Below, piece after piece: positions 1 to 7,192 of a stretch of DNA of 16,839 bases. Under the pieces are notes generated by a model. That model made no database searches and was not told the origin of the DNA. It saw nothing but the letters and a program-made list of their open reading frames with translations. Source of the DNA: Acidimicrobiaceae bacterium (GTDB lineage: Bacteria > Actinomycetota > Acidimicrobiia > Acidimicrobiales > Salinilacustritrichaceae); NCBI GenBank assembly GCA_003476595.1, contig DMTU01000358.1, forward strand, positions 18,749 to 35,587, in the 5' to 3' direction. Position 1 is the first letter of the stretch. Every line of letters begins with the position of its first letter. A program made the position numbers and the translations under genes.

Positions 1-1
1 C

Positions 2-595
2 GAGCGGCCCGCCGGCACCCGCCTCGGCTACGTGCCCCAGGTCGAGCAGATCGACTGGGACTTCCCGGTCACCGTCGCCCAGTGCGTGCTGATGTCACGG
101 GTCCGGGGCCGCCTCCTGCCGTGGGCCTCGAAGGCGGAGAAGGCCGACGTGGCCCGGGTGCTCGACCGCCTCGGCATCGGCGACCTCGCCGGCCGCCACA
201 TCCGGGCCCTCTCCGGTGGCCAGCAGCAGCGGGTGTTCCTCGCCCGCGCCCTGCTCGCCGAGCCGGACCTGCTGCTGCTCGACGAGCCCACGTCGGGGGT
301 CGACGTGCGCACCCGGCACGAGATCCTCCACCTGCTGGGTGAGCTCCACGACGGCGGGCTCGGCATCGTGCTGACGACCCACGACCTCAACGGCATCGCC
401 GCCCACCTGCCCCGGTTGGTCTGCCTGAACAAGGAGGTCATCGGCGCGGGCGCCCCCCACGAGGTGCTCGTCCCGTCGGTGCTCGAGGCCACCTACGGCT
501 CGCCCATGGAGGTGCTGGAGCACGGCGGCATGCGCGTCGTCGTCGACGTGCCGAGCGAGGCGCAGATCATCCAGCTCCGGGACCGCAGCGCGTGA
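2..595 (+). CDS. Metal-ion ABC transporter ATP-binding protein (5' end outside window)
   Basis: Cytoplasmic ATPase of an importer probably specific for manganese, zinc or iron. The frame is open to the left edge, so the N-terminus with the Walker A loop is missing; the GTG at 32 lies inside the Q-loop and is not a real start. Visible motifs are the Q-loop GYVPQ (26-40), the signature LSGGQQQR (209-232), Walker B LLLLDEP (269-289) and the switch histidine in TTHD (codon 380-382). The run after the Q-loop (VEQIDWDFPVTV) resembles ATPases of the ZnuC/MntB group, and the following gene is an ABC-3 family permease, which supports a metal substrate. The last codons overlap the permease start in GTGA (592-595), so the two are probably translationally coupled. 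The exact metal cannot be read from the sequence; a binding protein is expected further left. Confidence 0.93.
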   Translation, partial: ERPAGTRLGYVPQVEQIDWDFPVTVAQCVLMSRVRGRLLPWASKAEKADVARVLDRLGIGDLAGRHIRALSGGQQQRVFLARALLAEPDLLLLDEPTSGVDVRTRHEILHLLGELHDGGLGIVLTTHDLNGIAAHLPRLVCLNKEVIGAGAPHEVLVPSVLEATYGSPMEVLEHGGMRVVVDVPSEAQIIQLRDRSA

Positions 596-1443
596 TCACC
601 CTCGACGAGCTGCTCCGCCCGTTCGAGTTCCAGTTCTTCCAGAACGGGCTCGTCGTGGCCACGGTCGCGGGCGCCCTGTGCGGGCTCATCGGCGTGTACG
701 TCGTGCTGCGCTCGATGAGCTACATCGGCCACGGGCTCAGCCACGCCATCTTCGGCGGCTTCGCCGTCTCCGCCCTCGCCGGCGTCAACGTGTTCCTCGG
801 GGCCGGACTCTGGGGACTCGCGTCCGCGCTCGCGGTGTCGTCGGTGACCCGCCGGCGCCCGATCGGGTCCGACGCCGCCATCGGCGTGATCACGACGGCG
901 TCGTTCGCGTTCGGCCTCGCCGTGCTGCAGCTCGGCGGCGGCGCCGATGTGGACGCCGACGCCGCGCTGTTCGGCAACGTCCTCGGCGTCACCCGGGGGG
1001 ACGTGTGGATCGTGAGCGGCGTGACCCTCTTCGCGATCGCAGTGATCGTGCTGCGCTACCGGTCGCTGCTGTTCGTCACCTTCGACCCCGAGGTCGCCGA
1101 GGCCTCCGGGGTGAAGGTCGCCCGCATCGACGCCCTCCTGATGCTCGTGCTGGCCGCCTCGATCCTCGCCACGATGAACGTCATGGGCGTCACCCTCATC
1201 GCTGCCGCCCTCGTGGTGCCGGCGGTGGTGGCCCGCATGGTGACCTCGTCGTTCTCCACGATGCTGTGGCTGTCGACGCTCATCGGGGCGGTGTGCGGCT
1301 TCGTGGGCATGAACCTCAGCTACCACCTCGACGTCGCGTCCGGGCCCACCATCGTCCTGGTGGGCGGTGCGCTGTTCGTGGCCGCGCTGGCGGCCACCGG
1401 GGTCCGGGGTCGGACCCGCCTCGCCGGGGTGGATGCGCACTGA
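592..1443 (+). CDS. Metal-ion ABC transporter permease (ABC-3 family)
   Basis: Integral membrane permease of 283 residues, the usual length for ABC-3 (ZnuB/MntC-type) permeases, with about eight hydrophobic segments spread through the protein. The family-typical stretch MSYIGHGLSHAIFGG is at residues 42-56 (M-x3-G-x2-LSH pattern). The GTG start at 592 overlaps the stop of the ATPase gene in GTGA, and no better start is visible. It would form the membrane channel for Mn, Zn or Fe uptake with the preceding ATPase and a binding protein outside the window. The family call is firm; the metal is not determined. No Fur, Zur or MntR box can be judged because the operon promoter is not in the window. 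Confidence 0.93.
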   Translation: MITLDELLRPFEFQFFQNGLVVATVAGALCGLIGVYVVLRSMSYIGHGLSHAIFGGFAVSALAGVNVFLGAGLWGLASALAVSSVTRRRPIGSDAAIGVITTASFAFGLAVLQLGGGADVDADAALFGNVLGVTRGDVWIVSGVTLFAIAVIVLRYRSLLFVTFDPEVAEASGVKVARIDALLMLVLAASILATMNVMGVTLIAAALVVPAVVARMVTSSFSTMLWLSTLIGAVCGFVGMNLSYHLDVASGPTIVLVGGALFVAALAATGVRGRTRLAGVDAH

Positions 1444-1450
1444 CCGGGAC

Positions 1451-1456
1451 TAGCGT
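1451..1456 (+). promoter_or_regulatory. Candidate -10 hexamer for the PLD-family gene
   Basis: TAGCGT ends 6 bases before the ATG at 1463, in the 19-bp gap after the permease. The same TAnnnT-to-start spacing recurs at other genes here, which suggests leaderless transcription starting at the ATG. No -35 box is evident. Confidence 0.5.
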
Positions 1457-1462
1457 TCCGGC

Positions 1463-2614
1463 ATGGATTCCCAGCGCATGAAGCGCATGCTCGAATCGGT
1501 GTTGGGCGTGTCGGTCACCAGCGGCAACCGCATCGACGTCCTGAAGAACGGCGATCAGATCTTCCCGGCCATGCTCGAGGCCATCGACGCGGCCGAGCGG
1601 TCCATCGACTTCCTCACCTTCATCTACTGGAACGGGGAGATCGGCCAGGAGTTCGCCGACCACCTGTCCGCCAAGGCGCGGGAGGGCGTGCGCGTGCGGG
1701 TCCTGCTCGACGCCGCCGGCGCCTGGGAGCTCGACACCGACGTGGTGGACGGCATGGACGAGGCCGGCTGCGACGTGCGCTGGTTCCGCCCCATCAAGGC
1801 GCGCGGCGCGCTGCAGGCCAACAACCGCACGCACCGCAAGCTCCTCGTGTGCGACGAGACGCTCGCCTTCACCGGTGGTGTCGGCATCGCCGACGTCTGG
1901 GGTGGCGACGCCCGCGGCGAGGGGGAGTGGCGCGACACCCACTTCCGGGTCGTCGGCCCCGCCGTGGCCGGCCTGCGCGGCGCGTTCTTCGACAACTGGG
2001 CCGAGACCGGCACGGACCTGGTGGACGAGGTGGACCGGTTCCCGGAGCTCTCCCAGCCCGGCGAGCTCGACGTGCAGGTCATCAAGGGCGTCGCCGAGGC
2101 CGGCAACAGCGACGTGTGGAACCTGTTCCGGGTGCTGATCGACTGCGCCGAGGAGCGCATCCGCATCACCACCGCCTACTTCACGCCCGACGAGGAGATC
2201 CTCCGTCGCCTGCTGAACGCGTCGGAGCGCGGGGTCAGCGTCGAGGTCCTCGTGCCCGGACCCCACGCGGACAAGCGGCTGGTGCAGGTGGCCAGCGAGG
2301 CCAGCTTCCGGGAGCTGCTCGACGCCGGCGTGCAGATCTGCACGTTCCAACCGTCGATGCTCCACGCCAAGGTGCTCACGATCGACAGCTCGGTCTGCGT
2401 GGTCGGCTCGGCGAACATGAACCAGCGCTCGACCGAGCACGACGACGAGGTCTGCCTGGTGATCTTCGACGAGGCCATGACCGCGGTGCTCGACGGCCAC
2501 ATGGACGAGGACCTGCAGCGCGCCGAGCCGATCGACCTCGACGAGTGGGAGAAGCGGGGCCTGCTCCAGCGCATCGAGGAGAAGGCCGTGAAGGTGATCG
2601 ACGGGCTGCTCTAG
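1463..2614 (+). CDS. Cardiolipin synthase-like phospholipase D family protein
   Basis: Protein of 383 residues with two complete HKD motifs: H124-x-K126-x4-D131 (HRKLLVCD) followed by GG, and H301-x-K303-x4-D308 (HAKVLTID) followed by GSANMNQRS. This is the two-lobed phosphatidyltransferase/phospholipase D fold, in which the histidines act as nucleophile and general acid. Length and motif spacing fit bacterial cardiolipin synthases that lack the N-terminal membrane helices (ClsB-like); I see no transmembrane segment near residue 1, so it is probably peripheral to the membrane. Likely role: joining phosphatidylglycerol or related lipids. A different phosphatidyl transfer cannot be excluded. 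The ATG start is supported by TAGCGT 6 bases upstream. Its stop is shared tail to tail with the lipid kinase gene through CTAG at 2611-2614. Confidence 0.9.
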   Translation: MDSQRMKRMLESVLGVSVTSGNRIDVLKNGDQIFPAMLEAIDAAERSIDFLTFIYWNGEIGQEFADHLSAKAREGVRVRVLLDAAGAWELDTDVVDGMDEAGCDVRWFRPIKARGALQANNRTHRKLLVCDETLAFTGGVGIADVWGGDARGEGEWRDTHFRVVGPAVAGLRGAFFDNWAETGTDLVDEVDRFPELSQPGELDVQVIKGVAEAGNSDVWNLFRVLIDCAEERIRITTAYFTPDEEILRRLLNASERGVSVEVLVPGPHADKRLVQVASEASFRELLDAGVQICTFQPSMLHAKVLTIDSSVCVVGSANMNQRSTEHDDEVCLVIFDEAMTAVLDGHMDEDLQRAEPIDLDEWEKRGLLQRIEEKAVKVIDGLL

Positions 2615-3504
2615 CCGCCCTGGGGCACCAGCACGTGCCAGGCCCGGGGCACGAGCTCGAGGTGCAGCGTGTGGGCGTGCTCGCACAGCTCGCCGTCGAT
2701 GTCGGTGTCGAGCACGCCGGTGGCCTGCACGCTCGCCCGTCGCCCCGTCCAGCGGTGCGCTTCCTCGGCGGTGCTGAGCCCGTCGCGCATCGCGGTGCGG
2801 ACCAGGGCGACCCGATCGTGGGTCTCGACGGGTTCGATCACGACGACGTCGATGGCGCCCTCGGTGGTGTCGACCAGCTCCACGCCGCCGCCCATGCTCG
2901 GTCCGAGGAGGAAGAGGCAGGCGAGCAGCGGCCCGTCCCAGACGACCTCGTCCTCGACCGTGACCCGCAGCGGTGCCGAGCCGCCGGTGGCGCCGGTCCA
3001 CGCCGTGGCGGCGGGGTAGGCGAAGCGCTTCAGCACCGGCTTGAACCGCTGGGCGGCGCGGGCGGAGTCGACGCCCATGCCGAGGTGCAGGTTGTTCGCC
3101 ACCAGCTCGCGGTGGGTGCCGTCGTCGCGCAGCTCGATGGCGTCGACGGCCCGGGCCCGGCCCCCGACGACCACGTCGGCGGCCTCCTGCGGGTCGAGCG
3201 GGATGCCGTGGTTGCGGGCGAAGTCGTTGCCGGTGCCGAGGGGGATGACGCCGATCGCCTCGTCGGTGCGGTCCAGGGCGTCCAGGGTCTGCAGGGCGAG
3301 GTGGAGCGAGCCGTCACCGCCGGCGACCACCAGCTGCTGGTCCCGGGCGTCGCGGACCAGCTCCTCGAACTCCTCGGGGGTGCTGGTCCAGCGCAGCTCG
3401 GTGGGCGCGTGCTCGGCGAGGCGGCTGACGGCGAGCGCGACGTCGCGGCGTGACGTGCTGCCGGCGTCGTCGTTGGCGAGGACGAGGTGGGGGCGGGGGG
3501 CCAT
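2611..3504 (-). CDS. Diacylglycerol kinase-family lipid kinase
   Basis: Protein of 297 residues of the DAG-kinase catalytic (DgkB/YegS-like) family, soluble or peripheral, expected to phosphorylate diacylglycerol or a related lipid with ATP. The nucleotide-binding motif GGDGS is at 62-66 and GTGNDFAR at 90-97, both typical. The C-terminal half (DGPLLACLFLLGPSMGGG and following) fits the beta-sandwich lipid-binding domain. ATG start at 3504; TATCGG lies 6 bases upstream, a weaker version of the TAnnnT signal seen elsewhere. The gene is 33 bp downstream of the MOSC gene on the same strand and may be the last gene of that operon. Its stop overlaps the stop of the oppositely oriented PLD-family gene. 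The exact lipid substrate is not shown by the sequence. Confidence 0.92.
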   Translation of the reverse strand: MAPRPHLVLANDDAGSTSRRDVALAVSRLAEHAPTELRWTSTPEEFEELVRDARDQQLVVAGGDGSLHLALQTLDALDRTDEAIGVIPLGTGNDFARNHGIPLDPQEAADVVVGGRARAVDAIELRDDGTHRELVANNLHLGMGVDSARAAQRFKPVLKRFAYPAATAWTGATGGSAPLRVTVEDEVVWDGPLLACLFLLGPSMGGGVELVDTTEGAIDVVVIEPVETHDRVALVRTAMRDGLSTAEEAHRWTGRRASVQATGVLDTDIDGELCEHAHTLHLELVPRAWHVLVPQGG

Positions 3505-3537
3505 CCGCTGCCGATACCCCCCGGTCGCCGCCGCCAG

Positions 3538-4173
3538 TCAGACCCGACGGACGCGGTCGCCGGGGCGGACCTCGCCGTCGACGACGACCTTGGCGTTCGC
3601 GCCTCGCAGGCGCAGCTCCCTGCCGATCGGGGAGTTGACGAAGCGCAGCGCATCGAGCCCGAATCGCTCCGTGAACTTGGCGCAGCCGGTGTGGGGCTGG
3701 TCGGTGATCTCGACCACGGCCGTGCCGATGGCCAGTCGGGTGCCGGCGGGCAGGGCCGCCTCGGACAGGTCGAGGTCCACGTAGAGCTGATCGCCGGCGA
3801 GCGGCATGCGGTCGTCGGTCACGGCCACGAGGCGGGCCACCCGGCTCCCCATGATGTTCAGCTGCATGTCGGGGTGCGGGCTGCCGTCCGCCGTCCGCGT
3901 GCTCGGACGCTGCGACCAGGTGTCGCCGACCAGCCCGTCGGTGGTGGACAGCACGCCGACGTCGAGGACCTGGCGCTGGAGCAGCGCCGGTCGAGCGACC
4001 ACCAGCTCGAGGCGGCCGTCGTCGAGCGGTGCGGCCCGGAGGTGGTCCAGCTCGGCCTCGAGCTGGGCGCGGGTGCGGTGCCCGCCGACAGGTGGTGCGG
4101 GGAGTCGGTCGCTGATGGAGGTGGGGCGACTCGTGCTGGCCCCGGTGCGGGCCGGGGCGACGGGGTCGGTCAT
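3538..4173 (-). CDS. MOSC domain-containing protein
   Basis: Protein of 211 residues from the ATG at 4173. The MOSC domain is recognised by the run around HTGCAKFTERFG with the conserved Cys164, followed by DALRFVNSPIGRELRLRG. MOSC domains occur in molybdenum-cofactor sulfurases and in YiiM/mARC-type proteins, where a cysteine carries sulfur or coordinates the molybdenum cofactor; this stand-alone form is usually of unknown substrate. The open frame continues to 4503, but the start at 4173 is favoured because it overlaps the chorismate mutase stop in ATGA (4170-4173) and upstream residues would lie inside that gene. The first 30 residues are Pro/Ser/Thr/Arg-rich and probably disordered. Link to chorismate metabolism: none known to me, only operon position. 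Confidence 0.88.
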   Translation of the reverse strand: MTDPVAPARTGASTSRPTSISDRLPAPPVGGHRTRAQLEAELDHLRAAPLDDGRLELVVARPALLQRQVLDVGVLSTTDGLVGDTWSQRPSTRTADGSPHPDMQLNIMGSRVARLVAVTDDRMPLAGDQLYVDLDLSEAALPAGTRLAIGTAVVEITDQPHTGCAKFTERFGLDALRFVNSPIGRELRLRGANAKVVVDGEVRPGDRVRRV

Positions 4174-4466
4174 CTCGAGTGCAGCTCCCGGTGCTCGGCG
4201 ACGACCCGATCGATGACCGCGCGCAGCACGTCGGACACCAGTCCTTCGTCCAGGGCGTGCTCGGCCGCGAGGCGCCGGACCTTCTCGTCGATCTGGGCCT
4301 CGCGGATCGAGTCCTGGGCGGGCAGCCCCCGCTCGGACTTGATGCGGCCGACGCGCCGGGTGATGCGGAACCGCTCGGCGAGGAGCTCGACGAAGCGCTC
4401 GTCCACGGCGTCGATCTGGCGGCGGAGCACCTCGAGCTCGTCTTCCATCGCCCCATCGTGGCGCAC
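4170..4466 (-). CDS. Chorismate mutase (AroQ-type, stand-alone)
   Basis: All-helical AroQ-fold enzyme of 98 residues converting chorismate to prephenate for phenylalanine and tyrosine synthesis. Counted from the GTG at 4466, R15, R32, K43, D52, R55 and E56 match R11, R28, K39, D48, R51 and E52 of the E. coli P-protein mutase domain with a constant offset of four. The position of E. coli Gln88 holds His92 (Glu91 next to it), a possible active-site difference. A second possible start is the ATG at 4448 (MEDELEV). No signal peptide, so cytoplasmic. It is the first gene of a leftward unit and overlaps the MOSC gene in ATGA, implying coupled translation. Bacterial AroQ mutases of this size often need a partner such as DAHP synthase for full activity; none is visible here. 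Confidence 0.88.
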   Translation of the reverse strand: MRHDGAMEDELEVLRRQIDAVDERFVELLAERFRITRRVGRIKSERGLPAQDSIREAQIDEKVRRLAAEHALDEGLVSDVLRAVIDRVVAEHRELHSR

Positions 4467-4508
4467 GGACCGGGTCGGGTACGACCCATTCCGGATCTGG
4501 CATCAGCG

Positions 4509-4542
4509 TTGCCTGAATTTGTCATCAAGATCGGGGTATGAC
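4509..4542. promoter_or_regulatory. AT-rich divergent promoter region
   Basis: This is the most AT-rich patch of the gap between the chorismate mutase start and the 3' end of the DUF4032 gene. Rightward, TATGAC (4537-4542) is a possible -10 for the small gene at 4574. Leftward, TTGATG within the reverse complement of 4519-4531 and a weak TACCCG (4476-4481, 9 bases before the GTG at 4466) could serve chorismate mutase. None is a strong match, so the call rests mainly on composition and position. Confidence 0.35.
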
Positions 4543-4573
4543 CTGCCGACACCTAGGCCAGAAGGACCATGCC

Positions 4574-4795
4574 GTGACGATCTCCCCGCTCCCCCTCCTC
4601 GACGTCACCGACGCCGCCGTGGCCTGGCCCGACGACGTCGCCGACCTGACCGACCGCCGCCGCCTGCTGGTGCGCGCCGTGCTCGGGGTCGACCTGCCTC
4701 GACGCGCGGTCGACCAGGTCTTCTGCCCCGCCCCTCAGTCGTCCTCGACGACGATGCGCTCCGGCGGGCGGGTGCCGAGCACCGACGAGACGTAG
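4574..4795 (+). CDS. Possible small hypothetical protein (73 aa)
   Basis: I do not recognise this protein. Reasons to consider it: a GTG at 4574 preceded by AGAAGGA (4560-4566) with 7 bases of spacing, a possible -10 TATGAC further upstream, and third codon positions almost all G or C up to about 4735. The product begins MTISPLPLLDVTDAAVAW and is acidic then Arg-rich, with no membrane segment or known motif. Reasons for doubt: the last 61 bp run antisense into the end of the DUF4032 gene, and random open frames are long at this GC content. An ATG at 4569 opens only ATG-CCG-TGA, a two-codon frame overlapping the proposed start. A longer version from the ATG at 4538 has no well-placed ribosome site. 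Confidence 0.35.
   Translation: MTISPLPLLDVTDAAVAWPDDVADLTDRRRLLVRAVLGVDLPRRAVDQVFCPAPQSSSTTMRSGGRVPSTDET
4687..4715 (-). terminator. Possible hairpin downstream of the DUF4032 gene
   Basis: Two copies of the palindrome GGTCGACC (4687-4694 and 4708-4715) can pair as an 8-bp perfect stem with a 13-base loop, starting about 20 bases after the leftward stop at 4735. There is no U-tract, as is common in GC-rich actinobacteria. GTCGAC is also a frequent Val-Asp codon pair, so this may be chance inside the small rightward frame. Confidence 0.3.
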
Positions 4796-5976
4796 TCCGC
4801 CAGCGCCTCGTCGTTGTTGACGTGGGCGCCCCGCTGCTCCGACAGGAACCAGCGGTGCTCGAGCAGCTCGTGGAACAGCTCGGCCGGCTCCAGGCGGTCG
4901 GCCAGCTCCGGTGGCACCACGGTGTGGGGGGCGTAGACCTCCTCGAGCCAACGAGCCGCGGCAACCCCCCGGGGGACGTCGCGCCCCTCCTCCTGGCTCA
5001 GGTAGGCCTGCCAGGAGGTGATGTCGGCGAGGAAGCGCCGGGCCTGGTTCTCCTGCACCTGCAGCCCGGTCAGCCGCTCCAGCTCGCGCGCGTGGTGGCC
5101 CTCCTCCAGCAGCACCGGCCGCATGCGGATGGCGGATCCGCCCCTGGTCGGCTGCAGCGACACCTCGGACACATCGAAGCCGAGGTCCTCGAGGCGCCGG
5201 ATGCGCCCCTCGATGAGGTGGCGCTCGGACGACGGGAACTCCTCGGCCCGGGTGAGCTCCTCCCAGAGCGCCCGGTACCGGTCGACGACGTCGTCGACCG
5301 CGTCGACCACGTCGATCTCCGGGATCCGCCCGGAGGCCATGAGGTCGGTGAGGTCGCCGGCGATGTTGATGCGGGCGATCTCCAGGTCGTGCTCGCGCAT
5401 GGTGTCGGAGATCGACGGGTGGTGCTCGCCGGTCTCGGCATCCACCAGGTACGCCATGAGCGCACCCGCGTCGCGCCGGAACAGGATGTTGTTCAGCGAG
5501 CAGTCGCCCCAGAAGAATCCCTCCAGGTGGAGGCGGGCCAGCAGGACGACGCCGGCGTCGACCAGGCGGGGCCGCAGGTCCATCCCGGTCGGGTTGCCGA
5601 ACAGGTAGCGGTACGGCAGGGCGAAGTCCAGGTAGCGGGTGACGAGCACCGCGCCGAGGGGCTCCCCGTCGGGCGTGGTGCGCCCGGTGACGACGCCGAC
5701 CGCCTCGACCACCGGCAACCGGGACTCGGCCAGGCCGCGCAGCAGGTCGTACTCACGGTGGGCGACCGCCTCCTCGGTGGACTTCAGCGCGTAGACGCGC
5801 CCCTCGTACTGCACGAAGCGCACGACGTGTCGTGACACGCCGTGCGCCATGCGCACGAGGCGGCCGTCGGTGTTGTCGACGTCCCACTCGAGCAGCGGCA
5901 GCTGCCAGGGCAGATCGAGGAAGTCCGGGTGCCCGCGCCGGGCCCGGATCTCCATCTCCGGTGCGGGCCCGCTCAC
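4735..5976 (-). CDS. DUF4032 kinase-like protein
   Basis: Protein of 413 residues resembling actinobacterial DUF4032 (lipopolysaccharide-kinase/APH-like) proteins. Kinase-like landmarks in order are K65 (YALKSTEE), E75 (HREYD), a catalytic-loop-like WGDCSLNN with D158 and N163 at the canonical D-x4-N spacing, and D179 (YLVDAE) in the place of the DFG aspartate. This suggests an ATP-binding phosphotransferase; the substrate is unknown. The C-terminal half (about 190-413) is charged and helical-looking. Start: the open frame extends far upstream through the diiron gene, but that part is a shadow. The GTG at 5976 is chosen because TACCGT lies 7 bases before it; an ATG at 5955 (MEIRARRG) is the alternative and has GGAG too close to use. 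It follows the diiron gene by 20 bp on the same strand. Confidence 0.85.
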   Translation of the reverse strand: MSGPAPEMEIRARRGHPDFLDLPWQLPLLEWDVDNTDGRLVRMAHGVSRHVVRFVQYEGRVYALKSTEEAVAHREYDLLRGLAESRLPVVEAVGVVTGRTTPDGEPLGAVLVTRYLDFALPYRYLFGNPTGMDLRPRLVDAGVVLLARLHLEGFFWGDCSLNNILFRRDAGALMAYLVDAETGEHHPSISDTMREHDLEIARINIAGDLTDLMASGRIPEIDVVDAVDDVVDRYRALWEELTRAEEFPSSERHLIEGRIRRLEDLGFDVSEVSLQPTRGGSAIRMRPVLLEEGHHARELERLTGLQVQENQARRFLADITSWQAYLSQEEGRDVPRGVAAARWLEEVYAPHTVVPPELADRLEPAELFHELLEHRWFLSEQRGAHVNNDEALADYVSSVLGTRPPERIVVEDD

Positions 5977-5983
5977 GGGCCGG

Positions 5984-5989
5984 ACGGTA
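5984..5989 (-). promoter_or_regulatory. Candidate -10 hexamer for the DUF4032 gene
   Basis: On the minus strand this reads TACCGT, 7 bases before the GTG at 5976, inside the 20-bp gap after the diiron gene. It fits the leaderless pattern in this window and suggests that the DUF4032 gene can be transcribed independently of its upstream neighbour. Confidence 0.45.
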
Positions 5990-5996
5990 CCTCTGT

Positions 5997-7142
5997 TCAG
6001 GCCGTCTCTGCGGCCCGGTCCTTGGCGACCTCGTCGAGCATCTCGTACTCCTCGCCGGTGTCGACCCAGTCCTCGAACTGGGTGACGCCGAGGGTGTCGA
6101 AGCGCTTGCGCAGCCAGCCGTCGTTGGCGTCGAGCAGACCGAGCTTCTTGCAGTTCGGCACGATCTTGGAGAACAGCAGCTGCTGGAACGGGTCCTGGTT
6201 CTTCAGCTCGGGGTCGTCCTGCTTGAAGATCGAGATGGCCTCCTTGACCGGCACGCCGGCCCGCTCCCAGACCTCCTGCTGGAGGAACCGGTCGCGCATG
6301 CGCACGGCGGCTTCGAAGGCGAACTCCTGGCGGTCCATCATCTCCTTGTCGGAGAGGCCCTCGTAGTACTCGCGCAGCGACAGCACGCCGAAGGCCACGT
6401 GGCGGGCCTCGTCGGACATGACGTAGCGCAGCAGCTGCTTGAGGAGCGGGTCCTCGGTGGTCTGCATGGCCATGCCGAAGGCGGCGAGGGCGAGGCCCTC
6501 GACCATGATCTGCATGCCCAGGTAGGTCATGTCCCACCGGCTGTCGAGGATGATGTCGTCGAGCAGCATCTTCAGGTGGTGGTTGATGGGGTAGTGGCCC
6601 GACAGCTTCGTGTCGAGGTACTTGGCGAAGACCTCGACGTGGCGGGCCTCGTCCATCACCTGGGTGGCGGCGTAGTACTTGGCGTCGATCCACGGGACGG
6701 TCTCGACGATCTTGGCGGTGCAGATCAGGGCGCCCTGCTCACCGTGCAGGAACTGCGACAGGCTCCAGTTCTGGCTCTCGATCTGGTGGTTCAGCCAGTC
6801 CTTGTTGGTCCACTTGGCCAGCGAGGTGCCGGAGAAGTCGGCGCCGAGCGCCTCCCAGCCCTCGACCGTCGGCGTCATCGGGCTCTGGGCCACCAGCCTC
6901 TCCTGGTCGACCTCGATCGACCAGTCCAGGTCGGTCTCGCCGTTCCACTGGGAGTTCTTGGCCTTCTCGTACAGCTTGATCAGCGGCGGGCGCGACCGCT
7001 CGTAGTCCCAGGTGAACAGCGCATCGGCGTTGTCCTGGACGGTGTGGATGACCTCGTCGCGCTCGGTGTTCGTGAGCGCGAGGATCGAGTCGAGGTCGTT
7101 GACGTCGTCGCGGCCGATGATGTCGGCGTCAGTGCGAGCCAT
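5997..7142 (-). CDS. Ferritin-like diiron-carboxylate protein (R2-like oxidase/oxygenase)
   Basis: Protein of 381 residues with a four-helix-bundle dimetal site: E135 (HGEQG), E165-A-R-H168 (DEARH), E215 (MVEGL) and E245-A-R-H248 (DEARH). This E/ExxH/E/ExxH set is that of the ferritin-like superfamily including ribonucleotide reductase R2, AurF-type N-oxygenases and R2-like oxidases. The protein is soluble, with many Trp and Tyr residues. It is longer than R2lox proteins, and I see no C-terminal R1-binding tail or partner nrd gene, so a standalone diiron oxidase is more likely than a working R2; the substrate is unknown. ATG start at 7142 with AGGGG 7 bases upstream (7150-7154). An unusual AT-rich palindromic promoter lies about 50 bp before the start, so its expression is probably controlled. 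Confidence 0.85.
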   Translation of the reverse strand: MARTDADIIGRDDVNDLDSILALTNTERDEVIHTVQDNADALFTWDYERSRPPLIKLYEKAKNSQWNGETDLDWSIEVDQERLVAQSPMTPTVEGWEALGADFSGTSLAKWTNKDWLNHQIESQNWSLSQFLHGEQGALICTAKIVETVPWIDAKYYAATQVMDEARHVEVFAKYLDTKLSGHYPINHHLKMLLDDIILDSRWDMTYLGMQIMVEGLALAAFGMAMQTTEDPLLKQLLRYVMSDEARHVAFGVLSLREYYEGLSDKEMMDRQEFAFEAAVRMRDRFLQQEVWERAGVPVKEAISIFKQDDPELKNQDPFQQLLFSKIVPNCKKLGLLDANDGWLRKRFDTLGVTQFEDWVDTGEEYEMLDEVAKDRAAETA

Positions 7143-7192
7143 GTGGGTTCCCCTGGTGTGTTGCGGTCAGCGCGGGCCCCGATGGGGCACGT

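Noticed and set aside
1316..3001. 561-codon minus-strand frame opposite the permease and PLD genes
   Set aside because: It overlaps three genes with clear catalytic motifs and itself shows only Arg/Ala/Gly-rich sequence.
3487..5835. 782-codon plus-strand open frame across several leftward genes
   Set aside because: It is antisense to the MOSC, chorismate mutase and DUF4032 genes, with no recognisable domain; a GC-driven shadow.
5977..6693. Upstream extension of the DUF4032 frame
   Set aside because: It lies out of frame over the diiron gene, and the translated part is Arg/Gly-rich with no homology signal. The real start is at 5976 or 5955.
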